DNA of 64,000 bases. It comes from Actinoalloteichus hoggarensis. Its GTDB lineage: Bacteria; Actinomycetota; Actinomycetes; Mycobacteriales; Pseudonocardiaceae. The notes below the pieces were generated by a model that was not told the DNA's origin, searched no databases, and saw nothing but the letters and a program-made list of their open reading frames with translations. The stretch lies in assembly GCF_002234535.1 (NCBI RefSeq), contig NZ_CP022521.1:124001-188000 (forward strand), read 5' to 3'. The translations under genes were made by a program, and so were the position numbers. Positions 46,997 to 55,925 of this stretch are shown here, in pieces. The stretch's first letter is position 1; every line of letters starts with the position of its first letter.

Positions 46997-47752
46997 TTAC
47001 TGGAGGGTGATGCCGCGCTCGGCGAGCCAGGGCTGGGGATCGATCTTCTGGCCGCCGACCTGGACCTCGAAGTGCAGATGCGGGCCGGTGGACTGACCAC
47101 GATTACCGATCGTGGCGATCTGATCGCCCGCGGCGACCTTCTGTCCGACCGCGGCGGTGAACGACTCCACATGCCCGTAGACGGTGATCGTGCCGTCAGG
47201 GGCCTGGACCCGAACCCACTGACCGAACCCGGTCGCCGGACCCGCGTTGATCACCGTGCCCTCGGTCGCCGCGACCACCGGCGTCCCGATCACGTTCGCG
47301 ATATCGACACCATAATGCGTCGTACCCCAACGACCACCGAACCCAGAGGTGAACGTACCCTCCGCCGGCTTCACGAAGTCCGGACGCGCCGCCGCCTCCG
47401 CCGCCGCGGCCTCCTCCGCCGCGAGGCGATCGGCCTCCGCCTTGGTCTCGTTCACCAACGACGTCAACCCACGCGCGGGATTGTCATAGAACGCAGGCAA
47501 CACCGACCCGGCACCCTCCTGGACCTCCACGAAGTTCTCCGGCGTGTCACCCTCGGCGGCACCAGCCACCAACGGCTGACCACCCACCAGGAACGCACCC
47601 GCCAACACCGACGCCACCACAGCCTTACCCACACCACGACGGGAGGAACGGGCGCTACGGGGAGCCTCAGCGGTGGTGCCGGCAACGGCACCGGCGGACC
47701 GGGAAGCGGGCCTGGCGTCGGTGTTGGTGAACAGCTCGGTGAAACGAAGCAT
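46997..47752 (-). CDS. Secreted M23 (LysM-type) peptidoglycan endopeptidase
   Basis: A 251-residue exported M23 peptidase. The signal peptide has an RR pair before GVGKAVVASVLAGAFLVGG; a coiled linker precedes the catalytic domain, where zinc ligands are His and Asp in GTTHYGVDIANVIGTPVVAA and GPHLHFEVQVG. It cleaves peptide crosslinks in the wall. ATG 47752 follows GAGGAG by 9 bases; a longer frame begins at 47773. Cell-wall hydrolases are often under strong control, but the leader at 47753-48120 shows no known riboswitch. A perfect hairpin terminator lies downstream. Confidence 0.92.
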   Translation of the reverse strand: MLRFTELFTNTDARPASRSAGAVAGTTAEAPRSARSSRRGVGKAVVASVLAGAFLVGGQPLVAGAAEGDTPENFVEVQEGAGSVLPAFYDNPARGLTSLVNETKAEADRLAAEEAAAAEAAARPDFVKPAEGTFTSGFGGRWGTTHYGVDIANVIGTPVVAATEGTVINAGPATGFGQWVRVQAPDGTITVYGHVESFTAAVGQKVAAGDQIATIGNRGQSTGPHLHFEVQVGGQKIDPQPWLAERGITLQ

Positions 47753-48120
47753 GGACGAACTCTCCTCAACCATCTCGGGGGAAGAAGACGGCCACAGTCA
47801 CCAGACAACCGAGCGGGGGGACATCGGCTGCACCCGCACCACACACACAGGGAAACGGGAACCTTCAACCACGTGACCAGACCGTGACGAACACCAGCGA
47901 AGGTAACCACCCCCCGCCACCGCTCCCACCCTCTGTGACCCACCACCCCACCCAGCCACCACCACCAGCCCGAAACTCCACAGACCGTCACCACTCCCCA
48001 CCAACCCCGTCCCCAGACCCCGAACACCTCCGACGAACCACCACCCCCTAAACCACGACCACGACCACGACGACGACCACGGCGCCGTATACCTCGGAAG
48101 CCCCTCGGACCACTGACGTA
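47753..48120 (-). other. C/A-rich strand-asymmetric leader of the M23 gene
   Basis: About 370 bases without a gene, in which the plus strand is almost all C and A with few T (roughly 47885-48080), so the M23 mRNA leader would be G/U-rich. It includes CACGAC trimer-like repeats near 48050-48080. I looked for the c-di-AMP (ydaO) riboswitch that often precedes such genes and did not find its conserved motifs. Confidence 0.6.
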
Positions 48121-48327
48121 TCAGGACTTGCACCCAGAGCGACGATCGCGCGGCGACGCCGCGGAACCCCGATCGATCACGGCCCGCCCAGGCGGCTTCG
48201 GAGCCCCGGACGGCCGCCCGGGCTCCGTACTCCGATCACATCGATCGCGCCCGTAAGGCGCACCCGGGGCTCGCGATCCGGATCGTCCCGGATGTCGCGG
48301 GGCTCGCCGGTGATCTTGACTGGGAGC

Positions 48328-49572
48328 ATGAGAATTCACCGTGCACGCCGCACCGGCGTACGGACGGCGGTGCTGCTGCCCGCTCTCCTGGCCGGTACGG
48401 CGCTGCTGGCACCCGCCGCGGCCGGGGCGAGTCCCACCGGGGATGTCTCCGGCGGCGCCACGCACGCGGACCGGATCGCGTTGTCGATACCCGCGCCGAC
48501 CGGAGACTTCGCGATCGGCGCGACGGAACTGCACGTGGTCGACGAGAGCAGGACGGACCCTTGGGCACCCGAGGTCCCCTACCGAGAGCTGATGATCAGC
48601 GTCTGGTACCCGACCGAGGCCGACGGGGAGCCCACCACGCCCTGGATGCCGCCGAACTCCGCGGCGCGCCTCTTGGCGGACGTCGAGGAGAGCACCGGAC
48701 TGCCGATGGACGACGTCCTGCTGCCCGAGACACACGGGCAGCTCGGTGTCCCCGCCGCGGCGCAGGCAGGCGGCCGTCCGGTGGTGCTCTACTCGCCGGG
48801 GTCTGGGCTGCCGAGGGCCGTGGGCACGGCCGTCGTCCAGGATCTCGTCAGTCACGGCTACGTCGTCGTCACCGTGGACCACACCTACAACACGAGGCAC
48901 GTCGAGTTCCCCGGCGGTCGGGTCGTCTCCGCCCTCGACCTCGGGGACGACTTCGGCGCGCAGGCCTCGGTGCACGCCGAGGACCTGAGCTTCGTCGTGG
49001 ACGTGCTGACCGAGATCGCCGAGGACGGCACCTCCGACGCGGTGCGTCACGGGACGCCGCCCGCAGGGCTCGGCGTGGCGCTCGGCCTCGGCGACCTCGG
49101 GGTGCTGGGGCATTCCCTCGGCGGTTCGGCGGCGGCCGTGGCGCTACAGGACGACACGAGGTTCGACGCGGCGATGTCCTTCGACGGGCCGGTGTACTCA
49201 CCGGTGCCCGAGACGGGCTTCGACCAGCCCTTCCTGCTGTTCACCCAGCGGATCTTCGAGGTACCGGTCTGGTGGGAGTCGTGGGACGAGTTGTGGCCCA
49301 ACCTGCGCGGAGAGGCCTGGCAGCTGGACCTCGTGGGCGCCAGCCACAACTCCTTCACCGACTATCAATTCCTCTACCCGCAGATCGAGGCCGCCTTCGG
49401 ACTGCCCGCCGAGAGCTTCCGGCAGCAGATCGGCACGGTCGACCCGGCGGTCTCCTTCGCCGCACAGCAGGACTACGCGCGTGCGTTCTTCGATGAACAG
49501 CTGAAGGGCGTTCCCGACCCGCTCCTGGACGGTCCGTCGCCAGAGCATCCGCAGGTCGAGTTCCTGCGCTGA
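48328..49572 (+). CDS. Secreted alpha/beta hydrolase (PAF acetylhydrolase-like)
   Basis: A 414-residue exported hydrolase. The signal peptide is RTAVLLPALLAGTALLAPAA. The catalytic Ser is in LGVLGHSLGGSAAAVAL; the oxyanion region is RPVVLYSPGSGLPRA, and the His is probably in VGASHNSFTDY. The size and the first strand ELMISVWYPTEADGEP resemble bacterial PAF-acetylhydrolase-like esterases. The substrate is a guess. ATG 48328 has GGGAG upstream; the frame stays open from 48292. It stands alone; the 48121-48327 gap contains its promoter. Confidence 0.87.
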   Translation: MRIHRARRTGVRTAVLLPALLAGTALLAPAAAGASPTGDVSGGATHADRIALSIPAPTGDFAIGATELHVVDESRTDPWAPEVPYRELMISVWYPTEADGEPTTPWMPPNSAARLLADVEESTGLPMDDVLLPETHGQLGVPAAAQAGGRPVVLYSPGSGLPRAVGTAVVQDLVSHGYVVVTVDHTYNTRHVEFPGGRVVSALDLGDDFGAQASVHAEDLSFVVDVLTEIAEDGTSDAVRHGTPPAGLGVALGLGDLGVLGHSLGGSAAAVALQDDTRFDAAMSFDGPVYSPVPETGFDQPFLLFTQRIFEVPVWWESWDELWPNLRGEAWQLDLVGASHNSFTDYQFLYPQIEAAFGLPAESFRQQIGTVDPAVSFAAQQDYARAFFDEQLKGVPDPLLDGPSPEHPQVEFLR

Positions 49573-49705
49573 CCCGGACGACGTCGACGACCTCACGTCC
49601 GGTGCGCCACTCACCGTGAATCTTCAAGGAAGAGACGCCGGAGGGCGGGCGGGAGGATCCGCGCCCGCCCTCCGGCGGAGTCGATGCACCTCGCGGCGCG
49701 TGGGA

Positions 49706-50005
49706 CTAGTCCGACGACTGGTCCCGCAGCGCGAAGTTCAGTTCGCCGTCGACGTCCTTGTGCGCATCGAGCAGTTTGTCGTCGAGGATGTCCGCGGCGC
49801 GGGCATCGAGGAACACCGAGGCGCCTGCCTGGGCCGGCACCGTCTGATCCCCTTCCTCCGCCGAGGCGACGAGCGCGAGTTCGAGAGCGGTCTCGGTCGC
49901 GGTCTCCTGGCTCGCCGTGATCCGGAGTCCGCCGTCTTCGGGCGCTCCGTGGTCGGCGAGCAGCGTGCGGATGGTCTCCGCAGCCGTGTCCGTGACGGTG
50001 AGCAT
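49706..50005 (-). CDS. HesB/IscA-like protein without cysteine
   Basis: A 99-residue protein with the HesB/IscA beta-rich fold: MLTVTDTAAETIRTLLADHG, GGLRITASQETATETA and ASVFLDARAADILDDKLLDA. Iron-sulfur carriers of this family bind clusters with three conserved cysteines; none is present in this protein, so it cannot act that way. Actinobacterial versions are sometimes labelled adhesin without evidence. A ribosome site AAAGGAG precedes ATG 50005. It faces pat across a short gap. Confidence 0.75.
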   Translation of the reverse strand: MLTVTDTAAETIRTLLADHGAPEDGGLRITASQETATETALELALVASAEEGDQTVPAQAGASVFLDARAADILDDKLLDAHKDVDGELNFALRDQSSD

Positions 50006-50138
50006 GATCAGCTCCTTTCGACAGAAACACTGTTCTGCCTCTGGGTCGCGTCAGTCCCACCGTAGCCGCTATGGGCTCGGCAGCCGTCGCACGCGGGTCG
50101 GGCCGCGTGGCGGGTGATACGGGCGTGGCCCCGCGTGC

Positions 50139-51206
50139 TCAGCTGAGGAAGGATCGGGCGGCGGTGAGGAAGGCGTCATTCTCCTCAGGAGTACCGATGG
50201 TCACGCGGGCCCCGTCGGCGGCGAAGGCGCGGACGACGATCTTGTGCGTCAGGCAGTGCGCGTTGAAGGCCTCGGTGCGGTCGCCGAGGGGGAGCCAGAC
50301 GAAGTTCGCCTGCGTGTCCGGCACGGCATAGCCCGCCTCGACGAGGGCTGTGCGCACACGCTCCCGCTCGGCCACGAGGTCGGCGCAACGGGCCATGAGC
50401 AGGTCATGGGACCGCAGGGAGGCGATGGCCGCGGCCTGGGCAGGCGCGTTGACGCTGAAGGGGACGTAGACCTTGCGCAGCGCCTCCGCGATCGTGCCGG
50501 TGGCATAGCAGTAGCCGACGCGCAGCCCCGCCAGGCCGTAGGCCTTCGAGAACGTCCGGAGCACCGCGATGTTGTGCCTGCCCTTGGCGAAGCGCTCCTC
50601 GGCGAGCCGGATGCCGTCGGGCACGTCCGGGTCCGTGACGAACTCACGGTAGGCCTCGTCGAGCACCACGAGGGTGTCCTCGGGCACTCGGTCCAGGAAC
50701 TCCTCCAGCTCCGCCCGACGTACGGCGGTGCCGGTGGGATTGTTCGGGTTGCAGAGGAAGACCAGCCGGGTGGCGGGGGTGATCGCCGCCGCCATGGCGC
50801 GGAGGTCGAGTCCGAGGTGCTCATCGAGTGGGACGCGAACCTGGCGCGCGCCGACGACGTGGGACAGCACCGGATAGGCCTCGAAGGAGCGCCAGCCGAA
50901 GAGCACCTCGTCGTCGCGCGTGCAGGTGGCCTGCACGAGCTGTTGGCAGAGACTCACCGAGCCGCATCCGATGGCGAGCTGCGGGGCGGGGACGTCGAGG
51001 AACGAGGACAGCTCCGTGATGAGCGCCGAGCCGAAGTTGTCGGGGTATCGGTTGATCTCGACCGTCGCGGTCGCGACGGCCTCGGCGACGCTGGGCAGCG
51101 GCCCGTGCGGCACCTCGTTGCTGGCAAGTTTCACCGCGCCGGGGATGCTGCGACCGGGCACATAGCCGGGAAGCTGCTCCAGGTCGGCGCGAATGCGCAC
51201 GGTCAT
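50139..51206 (-). CDS. pat: Aromatic amino acid aminotransferase (Pat; HisC family)
   Basis: A 355-residue fold-I PLP enzyme of the HisC family. It has VKLASNEVPHGPLPSVAEAV, CGSVSLCQQLVQAT, VFLCNPNNPTGTAV, VVLDEAYREFV and the PLP lysine in RTFSKAYGLAGLRVGYC. It closely resembles mycobacterial Pat, which transaminates phenylpyruvate and hydroxyphenylpyruvate and so completes Phe and Tyr synthesis with pheA and tyrA (both in this window, elsewhere). A histidinol-phosphate role is the alternative. ATG 51206 has GGAG upstream. It is not in an operon. Confidence 0.9.
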   Translation of the reverse strand: MTVRIRADLEQLPGYVPGRSIPGAVKLASNEVPHGPLPSVAEAVATATVEINRYPDNFGSALITELSSFLDVPAPQLAIGCGSVSLCQQLVQATCTRDDEVLFGWRSFEAYPVLSHVVGARQVRVPLDEHLGLDLRAMAAAITPATRLVFLCNPNNPTGTAVRRAELEEFLDRVPEDTLVVLDEAYREFVTDPDVPDGIRLAEERFAKGRHNIAVLRTFSKAYGLAGLRVGYCYATGTIAEALRKVYVPFSVNAPAQAAAIASLRSHDLLMARCADLVAERERVRTALVEAGYAVPDTQANFVWLPLGDRTEAFNAHCLTHKIVVRAFAADGARVTIGTPEENDAFLTAARSFLS

Positions 51207-51511
51207 GGCGGACTCCTCGCTTCGAACTCCCGGCGTCTGCGGCGCCCACGCTGCCGGACACGGTCGGCGGGCGGGACGGCTACCGAGATGAGGTTAGCTC
51301 TTTCGTGTCGCGTAATAACCCGGTCGGCCGTCCTTCGCCGGTGTCGGCTCGACTTGTTCGGCCGTTTTGCGGCCTTTCTGTCGTGACGGTACGACCGCGT
51401 GCACTGAGCGTGTTCGCAATGGTGACTCGGGGTCGATATCGCGAGGCGAGAACCGGTCCGTTCCGTTGGTCACGTTGACGAATGTTCACCCCCGCGTGAT
51501 TGGCTGAGGCC
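51207..51511. other. Gene-free divergent gap, about 305 bases
   Basis: The gap between pat and the DLH-like gene. It should hold their divergent promoters; I see no strong box, repeat or operator. Confidence 0.4.
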
Positions 51512-52216
51512 ATGACGCAGACGCGGATCGAGACCATCGCGCTGACCGACGGCAGTGACATGCGAGTCACCGTCGCGGAACCGGAGGACACGCTGCGTGG
51601 CGGCCTCGTCCTGTTGCATGAATCCTCCGGCGATGACGAGCGGCTGGATGGGCTCGTCTCGGCGCTGGCCGTGGAGGGCTGGCTGACCGTCGCGCCGCAT
51701 CTGACGCCGTCGCCGGTCGGGCGGCCGGTCACCGAAGCGCCGCAGCCCGAACCCGACGGCGCTCCCGAGGCGGCCGGTTCCGGCCAGCCGGTGCTCGGCG
51801 ACGTCGACGCCGTGTCGGTCTGGCTCGTGGACAAGGGCGTGCAGGCGGATCAGATCGGGCTTCTGGGCTTCGGGTTCGGCGGAGTGGCCGCCTTCACCGT
51901 CGCCGCGACCCGATCGGTGGGCGCCGCGGTCAGCGTCGGCGCAGGCGGCATCATCGAGCCGATCGCGCCGGGGATGACCCCGTTGGCCGATCTGGCCGCC
52001 GAACTGAGCTGCCCGTGGCTGGGCATCTACGGCGATCAGGACACGGACATCCCCGCCGACCACGTCGCGAAGCTCCGCGAGGCCGCCTCCGGCGCTCAGG
52101 TCGCCATCGACGTGGTCAGCTACGGAGACGCCGGACATCGGTTCGACGCCGATCAGGAGGTCGCCGCCGAGGCGTGGCAGCGCACCTTGAACTGGTTCGA
52201 CGCTCACCTGCGCTGA
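51512..52216 (+). CDS. Dienelactone hydrolase-like protein without its nucleophile
   Basis: A 234-residue alpha/beta-hydrolase of the DLH family. The acid is in WLGIYGDQDTDIPADHV and the base His is in SYGDAGHRFDAD. The nucleophile elbow, normally GFCFGG, reads G119-F-G121-F-G-G, so Cys is replaced by Gly. The protein may be inactive, or work in binding. ATG 51512 follows GAGG; TTG 51500 would be in frame. A PQPEPDGAPEAAGS insert lies in the N-terminal third, a loop. It lies 90 bases before the acetoacetyl-CoA synthetase gene. Confidence 0.85.
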   Translation: MTQTRIETIALTDGSDMRVTVAEPEDTLRGGLVLLHESSGDDERLDGLVSALAVEGWLTVAPHLTPSPVGRPVTEAPQPEPDGAPEAAGSGQPVLGDVDAVSVWLVDKGVQADQIGLLGFGFGGVAAFTVAATRSVGAAVSVGAGGIIEPIAPGMTPLADLAAELSCPWLGIYGDQDTDIPADHVAKLREAASGAQVAIDVVSYGDAGHRFDADQEVAAEAWQRTLNWFDAHLR

Positions 52217-52306
52217 CCCGTTCGCGAATCGACGAACGTTGCGCATCCCGCTGTCGCGGCGGAAGGATCTTGGCGGATCAGCGAACATCGGCTAGGACGG
52301 TTGACT

Positions 52307-54388
52307 ATGGCGGCAGACGAGGTCGAACCGAGGGTGTTGTGGCAGCCGGACGCGCAGCGGACGGCGGACAGCACCATGGCCGAGTTCCGGCGGTGGCTGG
52401 CGGCCGAGTGGGACCGGCGAGGTGACGGCGGACCGGCTCCCTCGGGGCCTGATGCGTTGTACCGCTGGTCGGTGACGGACCTGGCAGGCTTCTGGGGCGC
52501 GGTGGCGGACTTCTTCGAGGTGAGCTTCCACGAGCGGCCCTCGGACGTCCTGGCCGACGCGACCATGCCGGGCACCCGGTGGTTCCCCGGTGCCACCGTC
52601 AACTACGCCGAGCACGCCCTGCGGCGGGGTCCGGGTCGACAGAACAACGACCTGGCGCTCGTGGAGGCGCGTGAGGACGGGCGGGTCGAGCGTTACACCT
52701 TCGGCGAGCTGCGCATTCATGTCGCCGCCATTCGGGCCTATCTGGTCGACCTCGGCGTGCGTCGCGGCGATCGAGTGGTCGGGCTGCTGCCGAACTCGGC
52801 TCATGCGGTGGTCGCCTTCCTGGCCTGCGCGAGCCTCGGTGTGATCTGGTCGTCCTGTTCGCCGGACTTCGGCGTCCGAGCCGTCGCGGATCGATTCCAG
52901 CAGATCGAGCCGGTGGTCCTGATCACCGTGGACGGGTACGAGTACGGCGGCAGAGGGTTCGACATCCGTCCGACGGTCGATCGGCTGCGCGCCGAGATTC
53001 CAAGCCTCCGCGGGACGCTGCTGATCCGACGTCTCGACCCGGACGCCGTCCTGCCGGACCGACCGCATCCCGTGCTCGACTGGTCCGAGGCCCTGCAGCG
53101 TTACTGGGGTACGCGCCCTCGGTTCGATCCGGTGCCCTTCGATCACCCGCTGTGGGTGCTCTACTCCTCGGGGACCACCGGCCTGCCCAAGGGCATCGTG
53201 CACGGGCACGGCGGCATCCTCCTGGAACATCTCAAGGCCCTCGGCCTGCACGCCGACCTCCGGCCGGGGGAGCGGTTCCTCTGGTACACCACCACCGGCT
53301 GGATGATGTGGAACTTCCTGGTCTCCGGTCTGCTCGTCGGCGCCACGGTCGTGCTTTACGACGGCAGCCCCGCGCATCCCGACACCGCCCGGCTCTGGGA
53401 GCTGGCCCAGCGGCATCGGATCTCCTACCTGGGCACGTCCGCGGGCTACCTCCAGGCGTGCCTGAAGCAGGACGTCCACCCGGCGGCGGGGCGCGATCTG
53501 AGCAGGCTGCGCGCGGTCGGCTCGACCGGTGCGCCGCTGTCGGCGGCGGGCTTCGACTGGGTGGCACGGGAACTGGGTCCGAGGGTGCAGCTCGCGAGCG
53601 TGTCCGGCGGGACCGATCTGTGTACGGCCTTCATCGGTGCCTGGCCGGATCGTCCGGTGTGGCTGGGCGAGCTGTCCGGCCCCATGCTCGGCGCCGCCGT
53701 CGAGTCCTTCGACGAGGTGGGCAGGCCGGTGGCGGACGAGGTGGGTGAGCTGGTCCTCACCAGGCCGATGCCCTCGATGCCGGTGGCCTTCTGGAACGAC
53801 CCGGACGGCGCACGGCTCTCCGCCGCCTATTTCGAGGACTTCCCCGGCGTGTGGCGGCATGGCGATTGGATTCGGATCACCGCCCGGGGGTCCTGCGTGA
53901 TCTACGGGCGCAGCGACTCGACGCTGAACCGCGGCGGCGTCCGGATGGGCACCGCCGAGTTCTACCGGATCGCCGAGCAGGACGAGGGCGTGCTCGACTC
54001 GTTGGTCATCGACACCAGTGGTGCGGGGGAGCCGGAGGGCAGGCTGCTGTGCTTCCTGGTGCTCGCCCCGGAGGCCGTCGAGGAGGACGTGGCGGCCCGA
54101 CTGCGAGTCGAGCTGCGTCGGGAGCTCTCGCCTCGGCACGTTCCGGATCTCTTCGTCGTCGTCCCCGCCGTTCCTCGAACGCTCAACGGCAAGAAGTGCG
54201 AGGTGCCGGTGAAGAAGATCCTCGCGGGGACGCCCGTCGAGCACGCGGTGAGCCGGGACGCACTGGCCAACCCCGAGGCGTTGGAGCCCTTCGTGCGGAT
54301 GGCGAACCGGTCTGGTGAGACATCGACGCAGGTGGAGGCGTCGACACCGTCGCAGGCGCTGCCCTTCCCACCGCCGAGGGCGCGATAA
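52307..54388 (+). CDS. aacS: Acetoacetyl-CoA synthetase
   Basis: A 693-residue member of the acyl-CoA synthetase family. It starts with RVLWQPDAQRTADSTMAEFR and shows the ATP loop LYSSGTTGLPKGIVHGHGGI, FLWYTTTGWMMWNFLVSGLL, the VSGGTDLCTAF segment, RGSCVIYGRSDSTLNRGGVR and the C-terminal RTLNGKKCEVPVKKIL lysine region. Acetoacetate-CoA ligase activates acetoacetate with ATP and CoA for polyhydroxybutyrate-linked or lipid use. ATG 52307 is preferred over TTG 52301. The tail after residue 670 is low complexity. A tRNA cluster follows. Confidence 0.93.
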   Translation: MAADEVEPRVLWQPDAQRTADSTMAEFRRWLAAEWDRRGDGGPAPSGPDALYRWSVTDLAGFWGAVADFFEVSFHERPSDVLADATMPGTRWFPGATVNYAEHALRRGPGRQNNDLALVEAREDGRVERYTFGELRIHVAAIRAYLVDLGVRRGDRVVGLLPNSAHAVVAFLACASLGVIWSSCSPDFGVRAVADRFQQIEPVVLITVDGYEYGGRGFDIRPTVDRLRAEIPSLRGTLLIRRLDPDAVLPDRPHPVLDWSEALQRYWGTRPRFDPVPFDHPLWVLYSSGTTGLPKGIVHGHGGILLEHLKALGLHADLRPGERFLWYTTTGWMMWNFLVSGLLVGATVVLYDGSPAHPDTARLWELAQRHRISYLGTSAGYLQACLKQDVHPAAGRDLSRLRAVGSTGAPLSAAGFDWVARELGPRVQLASVSGGTDLCTAFIGAWPDRPVWLGELSGPMLGAAVESFDEVGRPVADEVGELVLTRPMPSMPVAFWNDPDGARLSAAYFEDFPGVWRHGDWIRITARGSCVIYGRSDSTLNRGGVRMGTAEFYRIAEQDEGVLDSLVIDTSGAGEPEGRLLCFLVLAPEAVEEDVAARLRVELRRELSPRHVPDLFVVVPAVPRTLNGKKCEVPVKKILAGTPVEHAVSRDALANPEALEPFVRMANRSGETSTQVEASTPSQALPFPPPRAR

Positions 54389-54455
54389 GGGGGTACCGCT
54401 TTGCTTCTTCCCCCAGGGGCTGTGTACTGTATGCCCAGACGCCAACGAGGTCCCG

Positions 54456-54546
54456 GGAGGCTTCGCCTAGTCTGGTCTATGGCGCCGCACTGCTAATGCG
54501 GTTGGGGGTTTAAGCCCCCTCCCGGGTTCAAATCCCGGAGCCTCCG
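54456..54546 (+). tRNA. tRNA-Ser (anticodon GCT)
   Basis: A 91-nt class II tRNA: acceptor GGAGGCT pairs with AGCCTCC, a long variable arm is present, the T-loop is TTCAAAT, and the anticodon GCT reads AGC/AGU. Confidence 0.95.
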
Positions 54547-54583
54547 CGCTGGTGGTCGAACCTGACCGCCGACAACTGAACAT

Positions 54584-54656
54584 GCGCCCGTAGCTCAACG
54601 GATAGAGCATCTGACTACGGATCAGAAGGTTTGGGGTTCGAATCCCTACGGGCGCG
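54584..54656 (+). tRNA. tRNA-Arg (anticodon ACG)
   Basis: A 73-nt tRNA: acceptor GCGCCCG pairs with CGGGCGC; anticodon ACG reads CGN codons, the A being deaminated to inosine by TadA (61593-62078). It is followed by a strong terminator. Confidence 0.96.
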
Positions 54657-54667
54657 CGTCTGGTTGA

Positions 54668-54714
54668 GACAGCAGCAAGCCCCCACCGATTCGTCGGTGG
54701 GGGCTTCTTGCTGT
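54668..54714 (+). terminator. Strong hairpin terminator of the tRNA pair
   Basis: A 13-bp perfect stem AAGCCCCCACCGA / TCGGTGGGGGCTT with a TTCG loop, extended by GACAGCA / TGCTGTC arms across a short mismatch. Confidence 0.93.
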
Positions 54715-54716
54715 CT

Positions 54717-55925
54717 GGCGGTTCGCGGTGCGGGCGGCGTCGAACCGGCTGTCCCGGCATGTTCGCCGTGTGCCGTGTGCCGTGTGCCTGAGCCGTCTGG
54801 ACCCGGTTTCCTCGATGGTGGTCCGCGAGTCGGGACGCCGATCTCGCCGTTGTGTCCGACGTCACCGATGTCGTGTCGGTCGACGATCCGACGGCCCGGC
54901 ACGGATGCTCGACCGGAAGCCCGCGATGTCCGGGCCTCGCCGTCGCGCCGCATTCACGGCATCCGACGAAATGAGATCAGGACCACCCGCCCGCTCGGTC
55001 GTTCCCGGCGCACCGTCGTGTGCGCGGCGTCACCGACCCGCCCGCGTTTCGATGCGGGCGGACTCGGGTGACGGCGGCGGAGTGACGATGGCGGCGAACG
55101 GGACTGTCGAGTGGATCGATCGGGGTCGTTGATCGGAGTTCGAATAGCTTGGCCTGCTGCTCCGGTCAGCCGAGTCGCCGTTATTCGTCTACTTCGGATG
55201 GTGTGTATCCGAAGTCGGGGGAATCCTTCTAGCTGACCATCGCCAGGGTGACGATCGGCGGGGAACCGATCTTCGTCACAGGACGGGAAGGCTGGTCCGC
55301 CGAAGGTGTGGCGTGGATCTGTAACGTCGGCTCGATCGGCGGCCTCGGCCACGCGTGCGAGCGCCCCGTGGACGACGGTCCCGCGACAGACCCGTCACGG
55401 CGGCGACCTGGCGATGTCGTGGTGAACAGCGGTGGTCCATCCGGTGATGAGCGGTGGTCGCGGTCGCCGGGGCGCCCCGGTGCGCCGTCGGAGGCGACGC
55501 CGCGCGGACCCGGCATTCGCCGGTGATCGTCGATAGCGGCGAGAATGTTTCAGCCAAGGCATCGTATTTATCAGGTCGTTATCATTTGGTCGCCCCATTC
55601 GAGCTTGTGCCGCGGTGGTGCTTTCGGCTCGTCGACATCGGCGGTAACCGGCTGCGACGGTTTGCCATCGGACGCCCGACGTCAGCCACCCCCGTTCAGC
55701 GCCGAATTCGGGTGGGAAGTAAAGTCCGCGTGTCACTCGAATGTGGACGGCGATCCACGCCCGCTCCGTCTCGCGATCCGGCGAGAGTCCGTGGTTCTCA
55801 CACCAGGTGGACATCGGCTTGTCGAAGTCGGTGTCGGGATGCGATGTCGCGGTCCGAAGACGAGGACGCTCCGCCGGCGGTCGGCGGTTTCTGGACCGGA
55901 CCCAGGTCCAGGCGAAAGGAGAGAT
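54717..55925. other. Gene-free stretch, about 1.2 kb, before the adhesin gene
   Basis: No frame is convincing over this length. A palindrome sits at 55191-55215. On the minus strand near 55741-55860 a segment of about 33 codons (including FDKPMSTWCENHGLSPDRET) has strong GC third-position bias; it may be a remnant of a lost gene. The last 15 bases hold the ribosome site AAAGGAG. Confidence 0.5.
55191..55215. repeat. Perfect inverted repeat, 9-bp arms, 7-base loop
   Basis: ACTTCGGAT, GGTGTGT, ATCCGAAGT. The length and spacing fit a protein operator or a short RNA hairpin. It is about 710 bases upstream of the adhesin start. Confidence 0.7.

Noticed and set aside
47753-48120. c-di-AMP (ydaO-type) riboswitch before the M23 gene
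   Set aside because: This riboswitch often precedes wall hydrolases in actinobacteria, but its conserved stems and GAA-type motifs are not visible in the leader.
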